DNA from: an uncultured Mycoplasmatota bacterium
GTDB taxonomy: Bacteria; Bacillota_I; Bacilli_A; RF39; UBA660
Assembly: GCA_900546055.1 (NCBI GenBank)
Contig: URBG01000001.1
Coordinates: 23,705 to 87,704 of the forward strand
DNA: 64,000 nucleotides
Reading direction: 5' to 3'
Numbering within the stretch: the first letter of the stretch is position 1; each line of letters opens with the position of its first letter. The translations under genes were made by a program, and so were the position numbers. The notes beneath the pieces were generated by a model. It searched no databases. It saw nothing but the letters and a program-made list of their open reading frames with translations, and was not told the origin of the DNA. Shown here piece after piece: positions 8,596 through 17,654 of this stretch.

Positions 8596-9396
8596 CTATA
8601 AAAATAATATAACTAATGCGCCTGCAATAATACAGTAGTAAACGAAATATATAAGTTTGCCTTTAAGCATTATATTTCTAAACCATTTTGTTGCGAAGAA
8701 TGTAACTATACAAGCAGCTATTGCTCCTACGATATAGCACATTAATAAGTTAGGCTCAATTCCTGTTTCAGCGATATCTTTTACACCTAAAGCCATAGTG
8801 GCTAAGGTGATTGGAATATATAACATGAATGAGAATTTGAAAGCGGTTTCTCTTTTTAAACCTGAGAACATACCACCTACTAAAGTAGCGCCACTGCGGC
8901 TAATTCCTGGAAGTAGTGCGACTACTTGAAATAAACCGATTTGTAAAGCATCTTTAAAGGTAATTTGTTCATCATCTTTACGTCCTTTTAGTTTTCTAAT
9001 TAAGAATAGGAATAAAGCGGTTATTAGTAAAGCAACTCCAACAAATTTTACATCACTTAAATGTTCACTAATAAAATCTTTGGTTAATACACCAACAATG
9101 CCTGCTGGAATTGTTCCAATAATTATTAACAAGCAGTATTTAAATCCACTTTGGTATTCGGCTTTTTTCGTTTTGATATACATAAAGAAGTCTTTAATTA
9201 ATTTAGCAATGTCTTTTCTAAAAATAATAACAATTGCAATAAAACTACCAAAATTAGATATAATTTCAAAATTCAAATCATTTAAAGCTTCAACATTAAA
9301 AATGTTTTTAAATATTACTAAATGCCCACTAGATGAAACGGGTATTGGCTCAGTAAATCCTTGGATTATTCCTAAAATTAAATATATAAGTAACAT
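8596..9396 (-). CDS. uppP: Undecaprenyl-diphosphatase
   Basis: A 266-residue BacA/UppP family membrane enzyme with about eight transmembrane helices. It recycles undecaprenyl diphosphate to the monophosphate lipid carrier for peptidoglycan and teichoic acid export. Family active-site motifs are present: QGFTEPIPVSSSGHL (12-26, with the catalytic Glu and the Ser-rich stretch) and LLPGISRSGATLVGG (about residues 160-175, with the essential Arg). It stands between the metallophosphoesterase and the YqxD-like gene on the same strand. It is followed by its own terminator. Confidence 0.93.
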   Translation of the reverse strand: MLLIYLILGIIQGFTEPIPVSSSGHLVIFKNIFNVEALNDLNFEIISNFGSFIAIVIIFRKDIAKLIKDFFMYIKTKKAEYQSGFKYCLLIIIGTIPAGIVGVLTKDFISEHLSDVKFVGVALLITALFLFLIRKLKGRKDDEQITFKDALQIGLFQVVALLPGISRSGATLVGGMFSGLKRETAFKFSFMLYIPITLATMALGVKDIAETGIEPNLLMCYIVGAIAACIVTFFATKWFRNIMLKGKLIYFVYYCIIAGALVILFL

Positions 9397-9446
9397 AAAT
9401 CATCCTCCACTATAATTAAGTATATAATAAATACTAGTTAATTATA

Positions 9447-9887
9447 TCATTTATTTTTGACTTTCACAATTAAAAGTTCTAAATTAGATATTAATTTTAC
9501 ATCATCTTCTTTAGTTCTTTTTTTGGGTCCTTTTATTTTAAAACCTTGACGTCTTAATCTTTTATTCATATGACGAGATAGCATTAGACTATCAATATTT
9601 GAATCATCGTAAATTAGCCCTTTGGGATTTATGGCATAGGCTTCTTTGGCTAAGACAGTGGTTGCTACTCCATAATCTTGAGTTATAACAATGTCATCTT
9701 TTTTAACGGTATTAGCAATATATAAATCAACGCTGTCATTTCCTTGATCGACATATATTATTTTACTGTAATCAGAGTTTAATATTCTATTAGGGTCACT
9801 ACAGATTAAAGTTTTAATTTGATGTTTTTTAGCGGTATCTTCGATTAATTTTATGCTTGGGCAAGCATCAGCGTCAATTATTATCAT
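9447..9887 (-). CDS. UPF0178 (YaiI/YqxD) PIN-like protein
   Basis: A 146-residue member of the YaiI/YqxD family (DUF188). It starts with the family motif IIIDADACPS (2-11) and has VYDQGNDSVDL-like IYVDQGNDSVDLYIAN, DIVITQDYGVATTVLAK and RRQGFKIKGPKKRTKEDD. The acidic residues Asp5, Asp7 and the later Asp pairs fit a PIN-like nuclease fold, but no substrate is known for the family. B. subtilis yqxD lies next to dnaG; here it is about 17 kb from dnaG. It ends 50 bases before uppP starts. Confidence 0.9.
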   Translation of the reverse strand: MIIIDADACPSIKLIEDTAKKHQIKTLICSDPNRILNSDYSKIIYVDQGNDSVDLYIANTVKKDDIVITQDYGVATTVLAKEAYAINPKGLIYDDSNIDSLMLSRHMNKRLRRQGFKIKGPKKRTKEDDVKLISNLELLIVKVKNK

Positions 9888-9908
9888 ATTGTTCCTTTCT
9901 ATAAGAAA

Positions 9909-9926
9909 AAAGCCTTAAGCGGCTTT
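9909..9926 (-). terminator. Terminator overlapping a stop codon
   Basis: AAAGCC-GCTTAA-GGCTTT followed by TTTC on the minus strand. The stop codon of the gene at 9915 lies in the loop. Confidence 0.8.
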
Positions 9927-10292
9927 ATCAAATACTTTTTGATGACTAGGAGTATCTATTTCGACACTTATAGTTGTTGCTTCCCCTGTTGGATAAGCAA
10001 TGTTGTAAATGTTTTTCCATTCTCCCTGAGCGTCTTTAATCCCCTCAAAGTTTTGGACTTTACTATAAGGTACCATGTTATCGATATCTTTTTGGAATGT
10101 TGCCTGAGTTCTATTTAAACCAAAGCTAACACTATAGATAACGGTTTCAGTTTGTTTTTCGATAGGTTCATCAATACTTTGCCATTCGTTTAGAAAACGG
10201 GCTAGAACTTCTTCTTTTGAGCTTGAATTAGCCAATTCTTCTTTAAATGCTTCTAAAGTATTTCTATCCATTATATCAATTAAATTTGGCAT
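9915..10292 (-). CDS. Conserved-looking small protein of unknown function
   Basis: A 125-residue acidic soluble protein; I do not recognise a family. Upstream in-frame ATGs exist (10298, and one at 10436), but only ATG 10292 has GGAGG at the right distance. The N-terminal 45 residues are helical and acidic (DRNTLEAFKEELANSSSKEEVLARFLNEW); the rest looks like mixed alpha/beta with a run YSVSFGLNRTQATFQKDI. No transmembrane segment or signal peptide. Its 3' end carries the terminator at 9909. The gene upstream on the same strand encodes a methyltransferase-like protein 82 bases away. Confidence 0.6.
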   Translation of the reverse strand: MPNLIDIMDRNTLEAFKEELANSSSKEEVLARFLNEWQSIDEPIEKQTETVIYSVSFGLNRTQATFQKDIDNMVPYSKVQNFEGIKDAQGEWKNIYNIAYPTGEATTISVEIDTPSHQKVFDKAA

Positions 10293-10374
10293 ATTCATTC
10301 CTCCAATTCGTACTTTTAGATTATACACTCTTTTTAAAGATATGTCAAATGGTGTACAATTATGATTTATTTTG

Positions 10375-11067
10375 CTATTTCTCTTGATTTTTTTGATAAG
10401 TCTTTGTAAGAGTGTAGTGATTAGGGATTGGCTCATTTTCTAAAAAACTCTCTTCTAAGTTTGAATTACGGTCTAATTTATCATTAGCTATTTTCCAAGT
10501 ATAATCCCGCCATTTCTCAATGGAAATCGGCATGTGCATGTATGGATTTTCAAAATGAGTGCATTCACATAAAACTACACTAAAAGGAAGCGATTGTTCA
10601 TTTGCAGCTTGAATAATCGAAGTGGTTGCATCACAAGGTTTAAATCCAATAATTGTATCATATCCGGTGATATCCATAGCTTGAGTAAATTCGGCTTTTA
10701 CAAGGCGAAGATTCGATAATTTATCAATGGTTAAATTAGGATCCATGACTGTTACGCTTTTAACTGAGGGTATTTGAATTAACTTTTGGGCAAGGGCTGG
10801 ATAATAGCCGCACCCTACTTCTAAAATATTACCACTTAGTAAATTTTTTTGTGCGAGATGTTTGATAAATTTTAAATATAAATTTTCGTCGTCTCTAATT
10901 AAACTCAGCCCGCTTTTTAACTGTAATATTATGTCCGGAATTACTTTAAAATCTTCTTCATAAAAGCAAAAATTGTCATATATAAATTCTAATGCTTCAT
11001 CTGGATAATTATCTATATCGATTCCTAACTTTTTTATCATCTGTTTTAACTTTTTTACTTTTACCAT
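10375..11067 (-). CDS. Rossmann-fold, SAM methyltransferase-like protein
   Basis: A 230-residue protein. Residues 1-65 are helical; the central part has a class I methyltransferase motif I (ILEVGCGYYPALAQKL, about 82-97) followed by a possible acidic motif II (VTVMDPN). The later strands (YDTIIGFKPCDAT, FSVVLCECTHF) do not have a clear catalytic motif such as NPPY, so the reaction is unknown. UPF0146-type archaeal proteins have a comparable minimal Rossmann core, but assignment there is uncertain. It stands alone between small unknown genes and the ABC exporter; no partner gene indicates a substrate. Confidence 0.55.
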   Translation of the reverse strand: MVKVKKLKQMIKKLGIDIDNYPDEALEFIYDNFCFYEEDFKVIPDIILQLKSGLSLIRDDENLYLKFIKHLAQKNLLSGNILEVGCGYYPALAQKLIQIPSVKSVTVMDPNLTIDKLSNLRLVKAEFTQAMDITGYDTIIGFKPCDATTSIIQAANEQSLPFSVVLCECTHFENPYMHMPISIEKWRDYTWKIANDKLDRNSNLEESFLENEPIPNHYTLTKTYQKNQEK

Positions 11068-11125
11068 TTTATCACTTCACTTATATATTAATATTTTAAC
11101 TATTTTTTGTTTTTTGTCAAGCAAA

Positions 11126-11145
11126 AAGAATAGTAAACTATTCTT
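11126..11145 (-). terminator. Terminator of the ABC exporter operon
   Basis: AAGAATAG-TTTA-CTATTCTT followed by TTTGC on the minus strand. The stem overlaps the last codons of the exporter gene. Confidence 0.85.
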
Positions 11146-12964
11146 CAAATTGTGAATTATATAGTTTAGCGTAGAAACCACCTTTTTTAAGAAGTTCTTC
11201 GTGATTTCCTTGTTCAACGATATCGCCTTCATTTAGTACTAAAATAAGATCAGCGTTTTTTATTGTCGATAAACGGTGAGCAATTATAAAGCTTGTTCTT
11301 CCTTGCATTAAATTATCCATGGCTTTTTGAATTAAAACTTCTGTTCTAGTATCAACACTACTAGTGGCTTCATCTAATATCAAAATTTTTGGATCAGCAA
11401 GGATTACTCTAGCAATTGTTAGTAATTGCTTTTGCCCTGAGGAAATGTTACTTGATTCTTCGTTAATTTCCATTTTATAACCATCTGGTAATGTTTTGAT
11501 GTAATGGTCGATGTGAGCAGCTTTAGCTGTTTCAATAACTTCGTTATGGGTAGCATCTAGTTTGCCATATTTAATATTGTCTTCTATACTACCGCTAAAT
11601 AACCAAGTGTCTTGTAATACCATCCCAAAATTGCTTCTTAATTTACTACGCTGATAATCTTTAATGTTGTGTCCATCAATAGAAATTTCGCCTTTATTAA
11701 CGTCATAAAAACGCATTAATAGTTTAACCAAAGTTGTTTTACCAGCCCCGGTTGGACCAACAATAGCGACTTTAGTTCCGGCTTTAATATTAGCACTAAA
11801 ATCTTTGATAATGATTTTGTCTTCGCTATATCCAAAAGATACATGGTTGAATTCGATATTACCTTTTATTTGTGAACCATCTAAAGCGTTTTTAATGTCT
11901 TCTGGTTCCTCTTTTTCATCTAAAAATTCGAACACTCTTTCACTTGCGGCCATTAAAGCTTGAATTAAATTAGCAATTTGTGATACTTGGGATATTGGTT
12001 GGGTAAAGTTTCTGATATATTGAGTAAACGAAACAATAGAACCAACTTCAAGTTTATTTTTGATTACTAAGAATCCTCCCAGAATAACGACTACAACGTA
12101 ACCTAGATTACCGATGAATTTCATCATTGGTTGCATCATGCCTGATAGGAATTGACTTTTCCAACCTGATTCATATAAAGTGTCATTTAATTCTTTAAAC
12201 TGTTTTGAAGCCTTTTCTTCGCCATTAAACGCTTTTACAATGCTATGCCCACCATAAGTTTCTTCGATGTGACCATTTATTTTTCCTAAGTAGTTTTGTT
12301 GAGTCATAAAGTATTTTTGTGATTTACTGACAATGATGAACATGATTAAAACGACAATTGGAATAATGGCTAAAGCGGCTAAAGTCATAATGCCACTAAT
12401 AGAAAGCATCATGACTAAGACACCAATCATCATAGTTACTGAAGAAATTAGCTGAGTTAAAGATTGATTTAGATTCATACTTATAGTATCAACGTCGTTA
12501 GTAATTCTAGATAAGATGTCTCCAGATTGCTTTTTATCAAAATATTTCATTGGTAATTTGTTTATTTTTTTGGCAATTTTTTGTCTTAAATCGTAAGAAA
12601 ATTTTTGAGAAACACTGCTCATGATGAATCCTTGTATAAAGTTAAAAATGGTACTTAAAATATATAAACCAACTAAAAGTAAAATTATATTACCTAGTTT
12701 GGTGAAATCAATACCACTACCACCGGATACTTTAGAAATTAGTCCATTAAAAATTTCAGTAGTGGCATTTCCTAATATTTTAGGGCCAAATATACTAAAT
12801 ATAACACTACCTATGGCAAATATAATAACAAAGAAAATTCCAATTTTATATTTACCTAAGGATTTTATTAAGCGTTTAAATGTTCCTTTAAAGTCTTTGG
12901 CCTTTTCGGTAGTCATTGCACGGCCACCACCCATAGGTCCTTTTGGAGCAGATTTACCATTCAT
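11138..12964 (-). CDS. ABC exporter half-transporter, consensus ATPase subunit
   Basis: A 608-residue type IV ABC exporter half: a Gly/Pro/Lys-rich N-terminal tail, six transmembrane helices (about 38-330) and a nucleotide-binding domain. Walker A is VGPTGAGKTT, the signature is the variant SSGQKQ (normally SGGQ), and Walker B is complete (ILILDEATSSVD). An in-frame start further upstream (13018) lies inside the previous gene; ATG 12964 follows GGAGGAGG and begins 1 base after the previous stop, so the two halves are translationally coupled. With its partner at 12966 it forms a heterodimer of the TM287/288, LmrCD or YheH/YheI kind. The substrate (drug, lipid or peptide) cannot be told. Confidence 0.9.
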   Translation of the reverse strand: MNGKSAPKGPMGGGRAMTTEKAKDFKGTFKRLIKSLGKYKIGIFFVIIFAIGSVIFSIFGPKILGNATTEIFNGLISKVSGGSGIDFTKLGNIILLLVGLYILSTIFNFIQGFIMSSVSQKFSYDLRQKIAKKINKLPMKYFDKKQSGDILSRITNDVDTISMNLNQSLTQLISSVTMMIGVLVMMLSISGIMTLAALAIIPIVVLIMFIIVSKSQKYFMTQQNYLGKINGHIEETYGGHSIVKAFNGEEKASKQFKELNDTLYESGWKSQFLSGMMQPMMKFIGNLGYVVVVILGGFLVIKNKLEVGSIVSFTQYIRNFTQPISQVSQIANLIQALMAASERVFEFLDEKEEPEDIKNALDGSQIKGNIEFNHVSFGYSEDKIIIKDFSANIKAGTKVAIVGPTGAGKTTLVKLLMRFYDVNKGEISIDGHNIKDYQRSKLRSNFGMVLQDTWLFSGSIEDNIKYGKLDATHNEVIETAKAAHIDHYIKTLPDGYKMEINEESSNISSGQKQLLTIARVILADPKILILDEATSSVDTRTEVLIQKAMDNLMQGRTSFIIAHRLSTIKNADLILVLNEGDIVEQGNHEELLKKGGFYAKLYNSQFEE

Positions 12965-12965
12965 A

Positions 12966-15185
12966 TTAGACCTCCTCCTTTGATAATTGTGATAGAGCGA
13001 TTTGCTTATAAATTTCACAATTTTCCATTAATTCTTTGTGAGTACCTTTACCTACTATTCTTCCTTCATCTAGAACAATGATTTGTTCGGCAGTCATAAT
13101 GGTACTGATACGCTGAGCGACAATGATTACGGTTTTGTCCTTGGTAATAGTTTTCAAATCATGACGAAGTTTAGAATCAGTTTTAAAGTCTAAGGCTGAG
13201 AAACTATCATCAAAGATGAATATTTCGGGATTGGTAGCGATAGCTCTTGCGATTGAAAGGCGTTGTCTTTGACCACCAGATACGTTTTTACCGCCTTGAG
13301 AGATTGGTGATTCAACACCTTTATCTAATTTACTAACAAATTCTTTAGATTGTGATATTTCTAAAGCTTTATCGATTTCTTCATCACTAGCGTTTTCATT
13401 GCCATAAGCAATATTAGATTTAATATCTCCAGAAAATAAGACACCTTTTTGGGGAACAAAACCAATTTTTGATCTAAGGTTATGCATGGTTACATCTTTA
13501 ATGTTAACGCCATCAACAAATATTTCCCCTTCTGTAGTATCGAAAAATCTTGGTATTAAATTAATTACGGTGCTTTTACCACTCCCTGTTGAACCAATTA
13601 ATGCAGTTGTTTCTCCAGGTTTGGCGGTGAAATTGATATCAGTTATAACGTCGTAATCAGCATCCGGATAGCGGAAGCTAACATTTTTGAATTCAACGTA
13701 GCCTTTTTTGTCTTCAATAAAATCTTTTGGATTTTTTGGATCAACAATAACGTTTTTAGTTGTAATAACTTCGTTAACACGGTTTAATGATACTACGGCT
13801 CTTGGTAATACTACTGAGACCATAGAAATCATTAAGAATGACATAACTATTTCCATGGTATATTGCATGAAGGCCATCATGTCCCCTACTTGCATACTTC
13901 CGGTATTAATATAACCAGCACCTACCCAAACAATAACAACCATAATTAAGTTCATAATTAACATCATTATAGGCATCATTAGAGCCATGGTACGGTTAAC
14001 AAAAAGGTTTGTTTTCATTAAATCAACATTGGCTTTATCGAATCTTTTTTCTTCATGTTTTTCGCGGCTGAAGGCTCTGATAACGCTTAATCCGGATAGT
14101 ATTTCTCGAGATACGAGGTTGATTTTATCAACTAATTTTTGAATTAGTTTAAATTTAGGCATGGCGACAATAAATAGGACCATAACAACGAAGAATATTA
14201 AAGCGACAGCTACAGCTATAATCCAAGTCATTGAAGTATTAGTATTTAAAACTTTTATTACACCACCAATGGCCATGATTGGGGCATAGAAAACAACACG
14301 TAAAAGCATGACTGTTAACATTTGAATTTGCTGAATGTCATTGGTGCTTCTTGTTATTAGTGATGCAGTCGAATAACGTTTAAATTCACTTGATGAAAAG
14401 TTAAGAACCTTATTAAATACAGAATCGCGGAGTCGTTGTCCTAAAGAAGCTGAAACTTTTGATGATAAGAAGGCAACGATGATTGTTAAGATCATACTTA
14501 TCATGGCAATACCAAGCATGAGTAATCCTGTTTGGATAACATAATTGGTTTGAATATCACCAGTATCAACACCAATGGATTCATATTCAGCTTTAACTAA
14601 GTTAATAGAAGCTTGGGATATAATAGATGGCTCCATTTTTTCTAATTCTTTATTTACTTCTTTTAGTAATTTATTAATGCTTTCCTCTGGCATCTGTTTT
14701 AAAATTGTATAGATATCAACTTTATCTAGAGCACCATCATTTGGCATATTTTCTAAAAGTTTTTGTTTTATTTGAACGGCAGTTTTTTCGTTAGTTAAAT
14801 AACTATCAATCATTAAGGCACGCTCAAAAAAATCATTTAAGATGTTTTTATCATTAGTTTTTTGATCTTTGAGAATATAAATATCTTCTTTTTCTAATGC
14901 TGGATATTTATCAATGTTCTCTTTATTTTTATCTAATTTTTTATAATTTTCTTTAACGCTTTTCTTTTCATTATCGTCAGCAAAAATAAGCAAATTATCT
15001 AATTTACTTTGACGAATAACGTCCGGAATTGAATTTTTAATTCCAGATTGCTGAATACCAACGTTAACCATATTTGAAGTATATTCAGGCAGTGATAGGT
15101 CGCAGTAAGCTTGGATTACAAGTAATATGAAAATGAAAAGGATTGCTAATTTAGATTTTTTGAGATATTTAAATAGGTTGTTCAT
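12966..15185 (-). CDS. ABC exporter half-transporter with large outer domain and degenerate ATPase site
   Basis: A 739-residue ABC exporter half. After the first helix (about 13-30) there is an unusually long hydrophilic, Lys/Asp-rich insert (about 31-215) before the second helix, predicted to be extracellular. The ATPase domain has Walker A GSTGSGKST, a normal signature VSGGQRQR, but Walker B IFIFDDSFSALD with Asp where the catalytic Glu should be. In heterodimeric exporters one half normally has such a degenerate site and the other a variant signature, exactly as in the gene downstream. The ribosome binding site is GGAGGAACC. First gene of the two-gene operon; a terminator of the upstream deacetylase precedes it. 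Confidence 0.9.
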   Translation of the reverse strand: MNNLFKYLKKSKLAILFIFILLVIQAYCDLSLPEYTSNMVNVGIQQSGIKNSIPDVIRQSKLDNLLIFADDNEKKSVKENYKKLDKNKENIDKYPALEKEDIYILKDQKTNDKNILNDFFERALMIDSYLTNEKTAVQIKQKLLENMPNDGALDKVDIYTILKQMPEESINKLLKEVNKELEKMEPSIISQASINLVKAEYESIGVDTGDIQTNYVIQTGLLMLGIAMISMILTIIVAFLSSKVSASLGQRLRDSVFNKVLNFSSSEFKRYSTASLITRSTNDIQQIQMLTVMLLRVVFYAPIMAIGGVIKVLNTNTSMTWIIAVAVALIFFVVMVLFIVAMPKFKLIQKLVDKINLVSREILSGLSVIRAFSREKHEEKRFDKANVDLMKTNLFVNRTMALMMPIMMLIMNLIMVVIVWVGAGYINTGSMQVGDMMAFMQYTMEIVMSFLMISMVSVVLPRAVVSLNRVNEVITTKNVIVDPKNPKDFIEDKKGYVEFKNVSFRYPDADYDVITDINFTAKPGETTALIGSTGSGKSTVINLIPRFFDTTEGEIFVDGVNIKDVTMHNLRSKIGFVPQKGVLFSGDIKSNIAYGNENASDEEIDKALEISQSKEFVSKLDKGVESPISQGGKNVSGGQRQRLSIARAIATNPEIFIFDDSFSALDFKTDSKLRHDLKTITKDKTVIIVAQRISTIMTAEQIIVLDEGRIVGKGTHKELMENCEIYKQIALSQLSKEEV

Positions 15186-15206
15186 GGTTCCTCCTTTTTA
15201 GAAAAT

Positions 15207-15230
15207 AAAAAGCTTTATTATAAGCTTTTT
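15207..15230 (-). terminator. Terminator after polysaccharide deacetylase
   Basis: AAAAAGCTT and AAGCTTTTT form a 9-bp stem around ATAATA-type loop; it separates the deacetylase gene from the ABC operon. Confidence 0.8.
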
Positions 15231-15285
15231 TAAGTATATTCCATTTAAAATTATATGTCAACTGGTATAAAATAATTTTGGTTAT

Positions 15286-16128
15286 TTAGTTATTTATATG
15301 GTGTCTAATTGACATTGTATCTTTGGTTATTCTAGCGAATGTATAACCGTTTTCTTTAGCGTATTTAATGATTTCTGGAAGTGCTTCAACTGTGGATTTT
15401 TTAGCGGCTGTATCATGCATAAGAATAATATTAGTCCCATGATGTAAGTTCAGTTTGGTATTATGAATGATTTGATCTTTGGTTAATTTGCCAGAGGCAT
15501 CACCTGAATCTACATTCCAATCAAAATAATAGTAGTTATTATTATTTAAAGTTGTGGTTATTCTAGTGACGATACCTTTATTATATTTTTTACTTACGGT
15601 ATTAGAACTGCCACCAGGGAGACGAACAATACGTGAGTGGTGTCCAGTAATATTATAAACTTTATCGTTTATTTGTTTCAGATCATTAAAGTAATTGTCA
15701 TCGCTGGAATAGACATATTTATAATTATGAGTAAATGTGTGAAGTCCAATAGTATGACCTTCATTATAAGCGCGGCTAACAGTATTTGAATATTCATCTA
15801 TATGGCTGCCTATTACAAAGAATGTTGCCGGAACATTTTCTTTATTTAAAATATTTAATATGTCATTTGTTAAATAACTTGGTCCATCGTCAAAGGTTAA
15901 ATATATTGTTTTATCAGATACTATTGAAGGAATAATTTCTTTTCTTTCTTCTTTTGGACGATGTTTTTTGATCGGAAGATCGGTACTGGGATTAACGAAG
16001 GCTTTAGGGATTTCTTCATTTATTTTTTTTATGGTTATTTTAGGACTTGAAAGATAAACGATGTTTAAAAAAATTAAAATTAGAAATGTTGCAAGAATTG
16101 TAAATTTTGTGATTATCTCTTTATGCAT
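15286..16128 (-). CDS. Membrane-anchored NodB-type polysaccharide deacetylase
   Basis: A 280-residue protein with an N-terminal signal anchor (about 9-27), a short linker and a carbohydrate esterase 4 (NodB) domain from residue 72 on. Motifs: TFDDGP (motif 1, metal Asp), GLHTFTHNY (motif 2, metal His pair), RLPGGSSNT (motif 3), YFDWNVDSGDA (motif 4) and NIILMHD (motif 5). These enzymes de-N-acetylate peptidoglycan or other surface glycans. It is a tandem paralogue of the next gene upstream (16188), with which it shares the C-terminal HHINN tail. Terminator at 15207. Confidence 0.88.
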   Translation of the reverse strand: MHKEIITKFTILATFLILIFLNIVYLSSPKITIKKINEEIPKAFVNPSTDLPIKKHRPKEERKEIIPSIVSDKTIYLTFDDGPSYLTNDILNILNKENVPATFFVIGSHIDEYSNTVSRAYNEGHTIGLHTFTHNYKYVYSSDDNYFNDLKQINDKVYNITGHHSRIVRLPGGSSNTVSKKYNKGIVTRITTTLNNNNYYYFDWNVDSGDASGKLTKDQIIHNTKLNLHHGTNIILMHDTAAKKSTVEALPEIIKYAKENGYTFARITKDTMSIRHHINN

Positions 16129-16187
16129 AGTACTTCACCTTATATTTATTATATCATTTTTTCTTCAAAAAAACCACGATTGTAGCC

Positions 16188-17573
16188 TTAATTGTTGATG
16201 TGATGATGATAAGGCGTGGTACTTGAAGTTATACGGTCAAATGTATAGCCATTTTGTTTACCATATCTGATGATATTTCTTAATGCGTCCTTGGTATAAG
16301 TGTTGATGTCGTGCATGAGAATGATATTAGCTTTGTTTTTACTTAGGCCTTTAACGACATTATTATAAACGCCACTGGCGGTTTTGGTTTCACCAGCATC
16401 ACCGGATGAAACATTCCAATCATAATATTGATATCCCCTATTTATAACCTCTTTTGAAAGAGTCGTCATAATGCCTTTGGAGTATTTACGACTAACTGTA
16501 TTAGAAGATCCCCCGGCAAATCTAATTATTTTCGGATCATAGCCTGTGATATTTTTAACACGGTCTTCGGCTTTTTTAATATCATTAAAGAAACCTTCAA
16601 CTGAAGAATAACATGTTTTATAATTATGAGAAAAAGTATGGATTGCAACGGTGTGTCCTTCATCGTATTCGCGTTTAATTAAATTATCAGGGCCATGTCC
16701 AGTTATGAAAAATGTGGCTTTAACATTTTCCTCTTTTAAAATATCGAGGATAAGATTGGTCGTTCCTTGTTTTGGACCGTCATCAAAAGTTAAATAAATG
16801 GTTCCGGCTTTACCTGTACCATTTGCGACAGCGCGGCCAATTACTTTAACGGTTCTAGTAATGGTTGCTTGATTATTTTTACTATCAAGAACACTGTAAG
16901 TTATAGTATAGGTTCCGATTTTTGAAGTATCAACGCGGCCACTTGTTACAATTTTATTACTGATATCGCCATCGCAGTTATCAATGGCTGATACTCCAGG
17001 ATCTTTATAGTTAGTGCCAACTACTATTTCAGTATGTTGACTTCCTTTTAATGTTAAAGTTGGAGCTGTTTTGTCATCATATGTAAGTTTCCTGCTCTTT
17101 TTGGCTTTATTACCTGATGAATCTTTAACTGTATAGATAACTTCGTCTTTTTTTAAGTTAGCTTTTATTTTACTGCTGATATCACCATCGTAATTGTCAT
17201 TTGCTTTAGCGCCTTCATCTTGATATGTTTTATTAGGGCAGACTAATGTTTCTTCGTTTCCGTTTAAAGTGATCTCTGGCGCTTGTTTATCAATTACTTT
17301 TACTGATTCGGTTTTAGTAAATTCTATAAAACCAATTTTTACTTTATATGTAATATTATAACTTCCTAATTTGTCAGTTTTTACTTTACTAATAACTTTA
17401 GTTTTTGGGGTATAGTCAATACCAAATCTTGTTACTTTTAAATCTTCTTTATATTTTTCTCCAATATTTACTTCATGATTTTTTAAAGTAAATGTTGGTG
17501 GAACAAATAAATATATCAATGTTCCGATTATTAATAAAGAAATTACTGCAATTATTACATACTTCCACTTCAT
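16188..17573 (-). CDS. NodB-type polysaccharide deacetylase with Ig-like repeats
   Basis: A 461-residue secreted-side enzyme. An N-terminal membrane anchor (5-26) is followed by three beta-rich modules (about 30-95, 97-165 and 168-243); the second and third are DUF5011/HYR-like Ig folds, each opening with APxxTLxG and a D-N-x-D-G-D-I-S motif (NYDGDISSKI, NCDGDISNKI). The NodB domain (about 255-450) has TFDDGP, AIHTFSHNY, RFAGGSSNT, YDWNVSSGDAG and IILMHD. The repeats may act as a spacer or wall-binding stalk. It lies 59 bases upstream of its shorter paralogue and may be co-transcribed with it. Confidence 0.88.
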   Translation of the reverse strand: MKWKYVIIAVISLLIIGTLIYLFVPPTFTLKNHEVNIGEKYKEDLKVTRFGIDYTPKTKVISKVKTDKLGSYNITYKVKIGFIEFTKTESVKVIDKQAPEITLNGNEETLVCPNKTYQDEGAKANDNYDGDISSKIKANLKKDEVIYTVKDSSGNKAKKSRKLTYDDKTAPTLTLKGSQHTEIVVGTNYKDPGVSAIDNCDGDISNKIVTSGRVDTSKIGTYTITYSVLDSKNNQATITRTVKVIGRAVANGTGKAGTIYLTFDDGPKQGTTNLILDILKEENVKATFFITGHGPDNLIKREYDEGHTVAIHTFSHNYKTCYSSVEGFFNDIKKAEDRVKNITGYDPKIIRFAGGSSNTVSRKYSKGIMTTLSKEVINRGYQYYDWNVSSGDAGETKTASGVYNNVVKGLSKNKANIILMHDINTYTKDALRNIIRYGKQNGYTFDRITSSTTPYHHHINN

Positions 17574-17631
17574 AGCATACCACCAATTTTAGTATACCAC
17601 GTTTAAATGCTTTTACAATTATTTTAAAAGA

Positions 17632-17654
17632 AAAGTTCATAATAAATGAACTTT
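17632..17654 (-). terminator. Terminator after queH
   Basis: AAAGTTCA / TGAACTTT with a 7-base loop, followed on the minus strand by TCTTTT, right after the queH stop. Confidence 0.8.
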
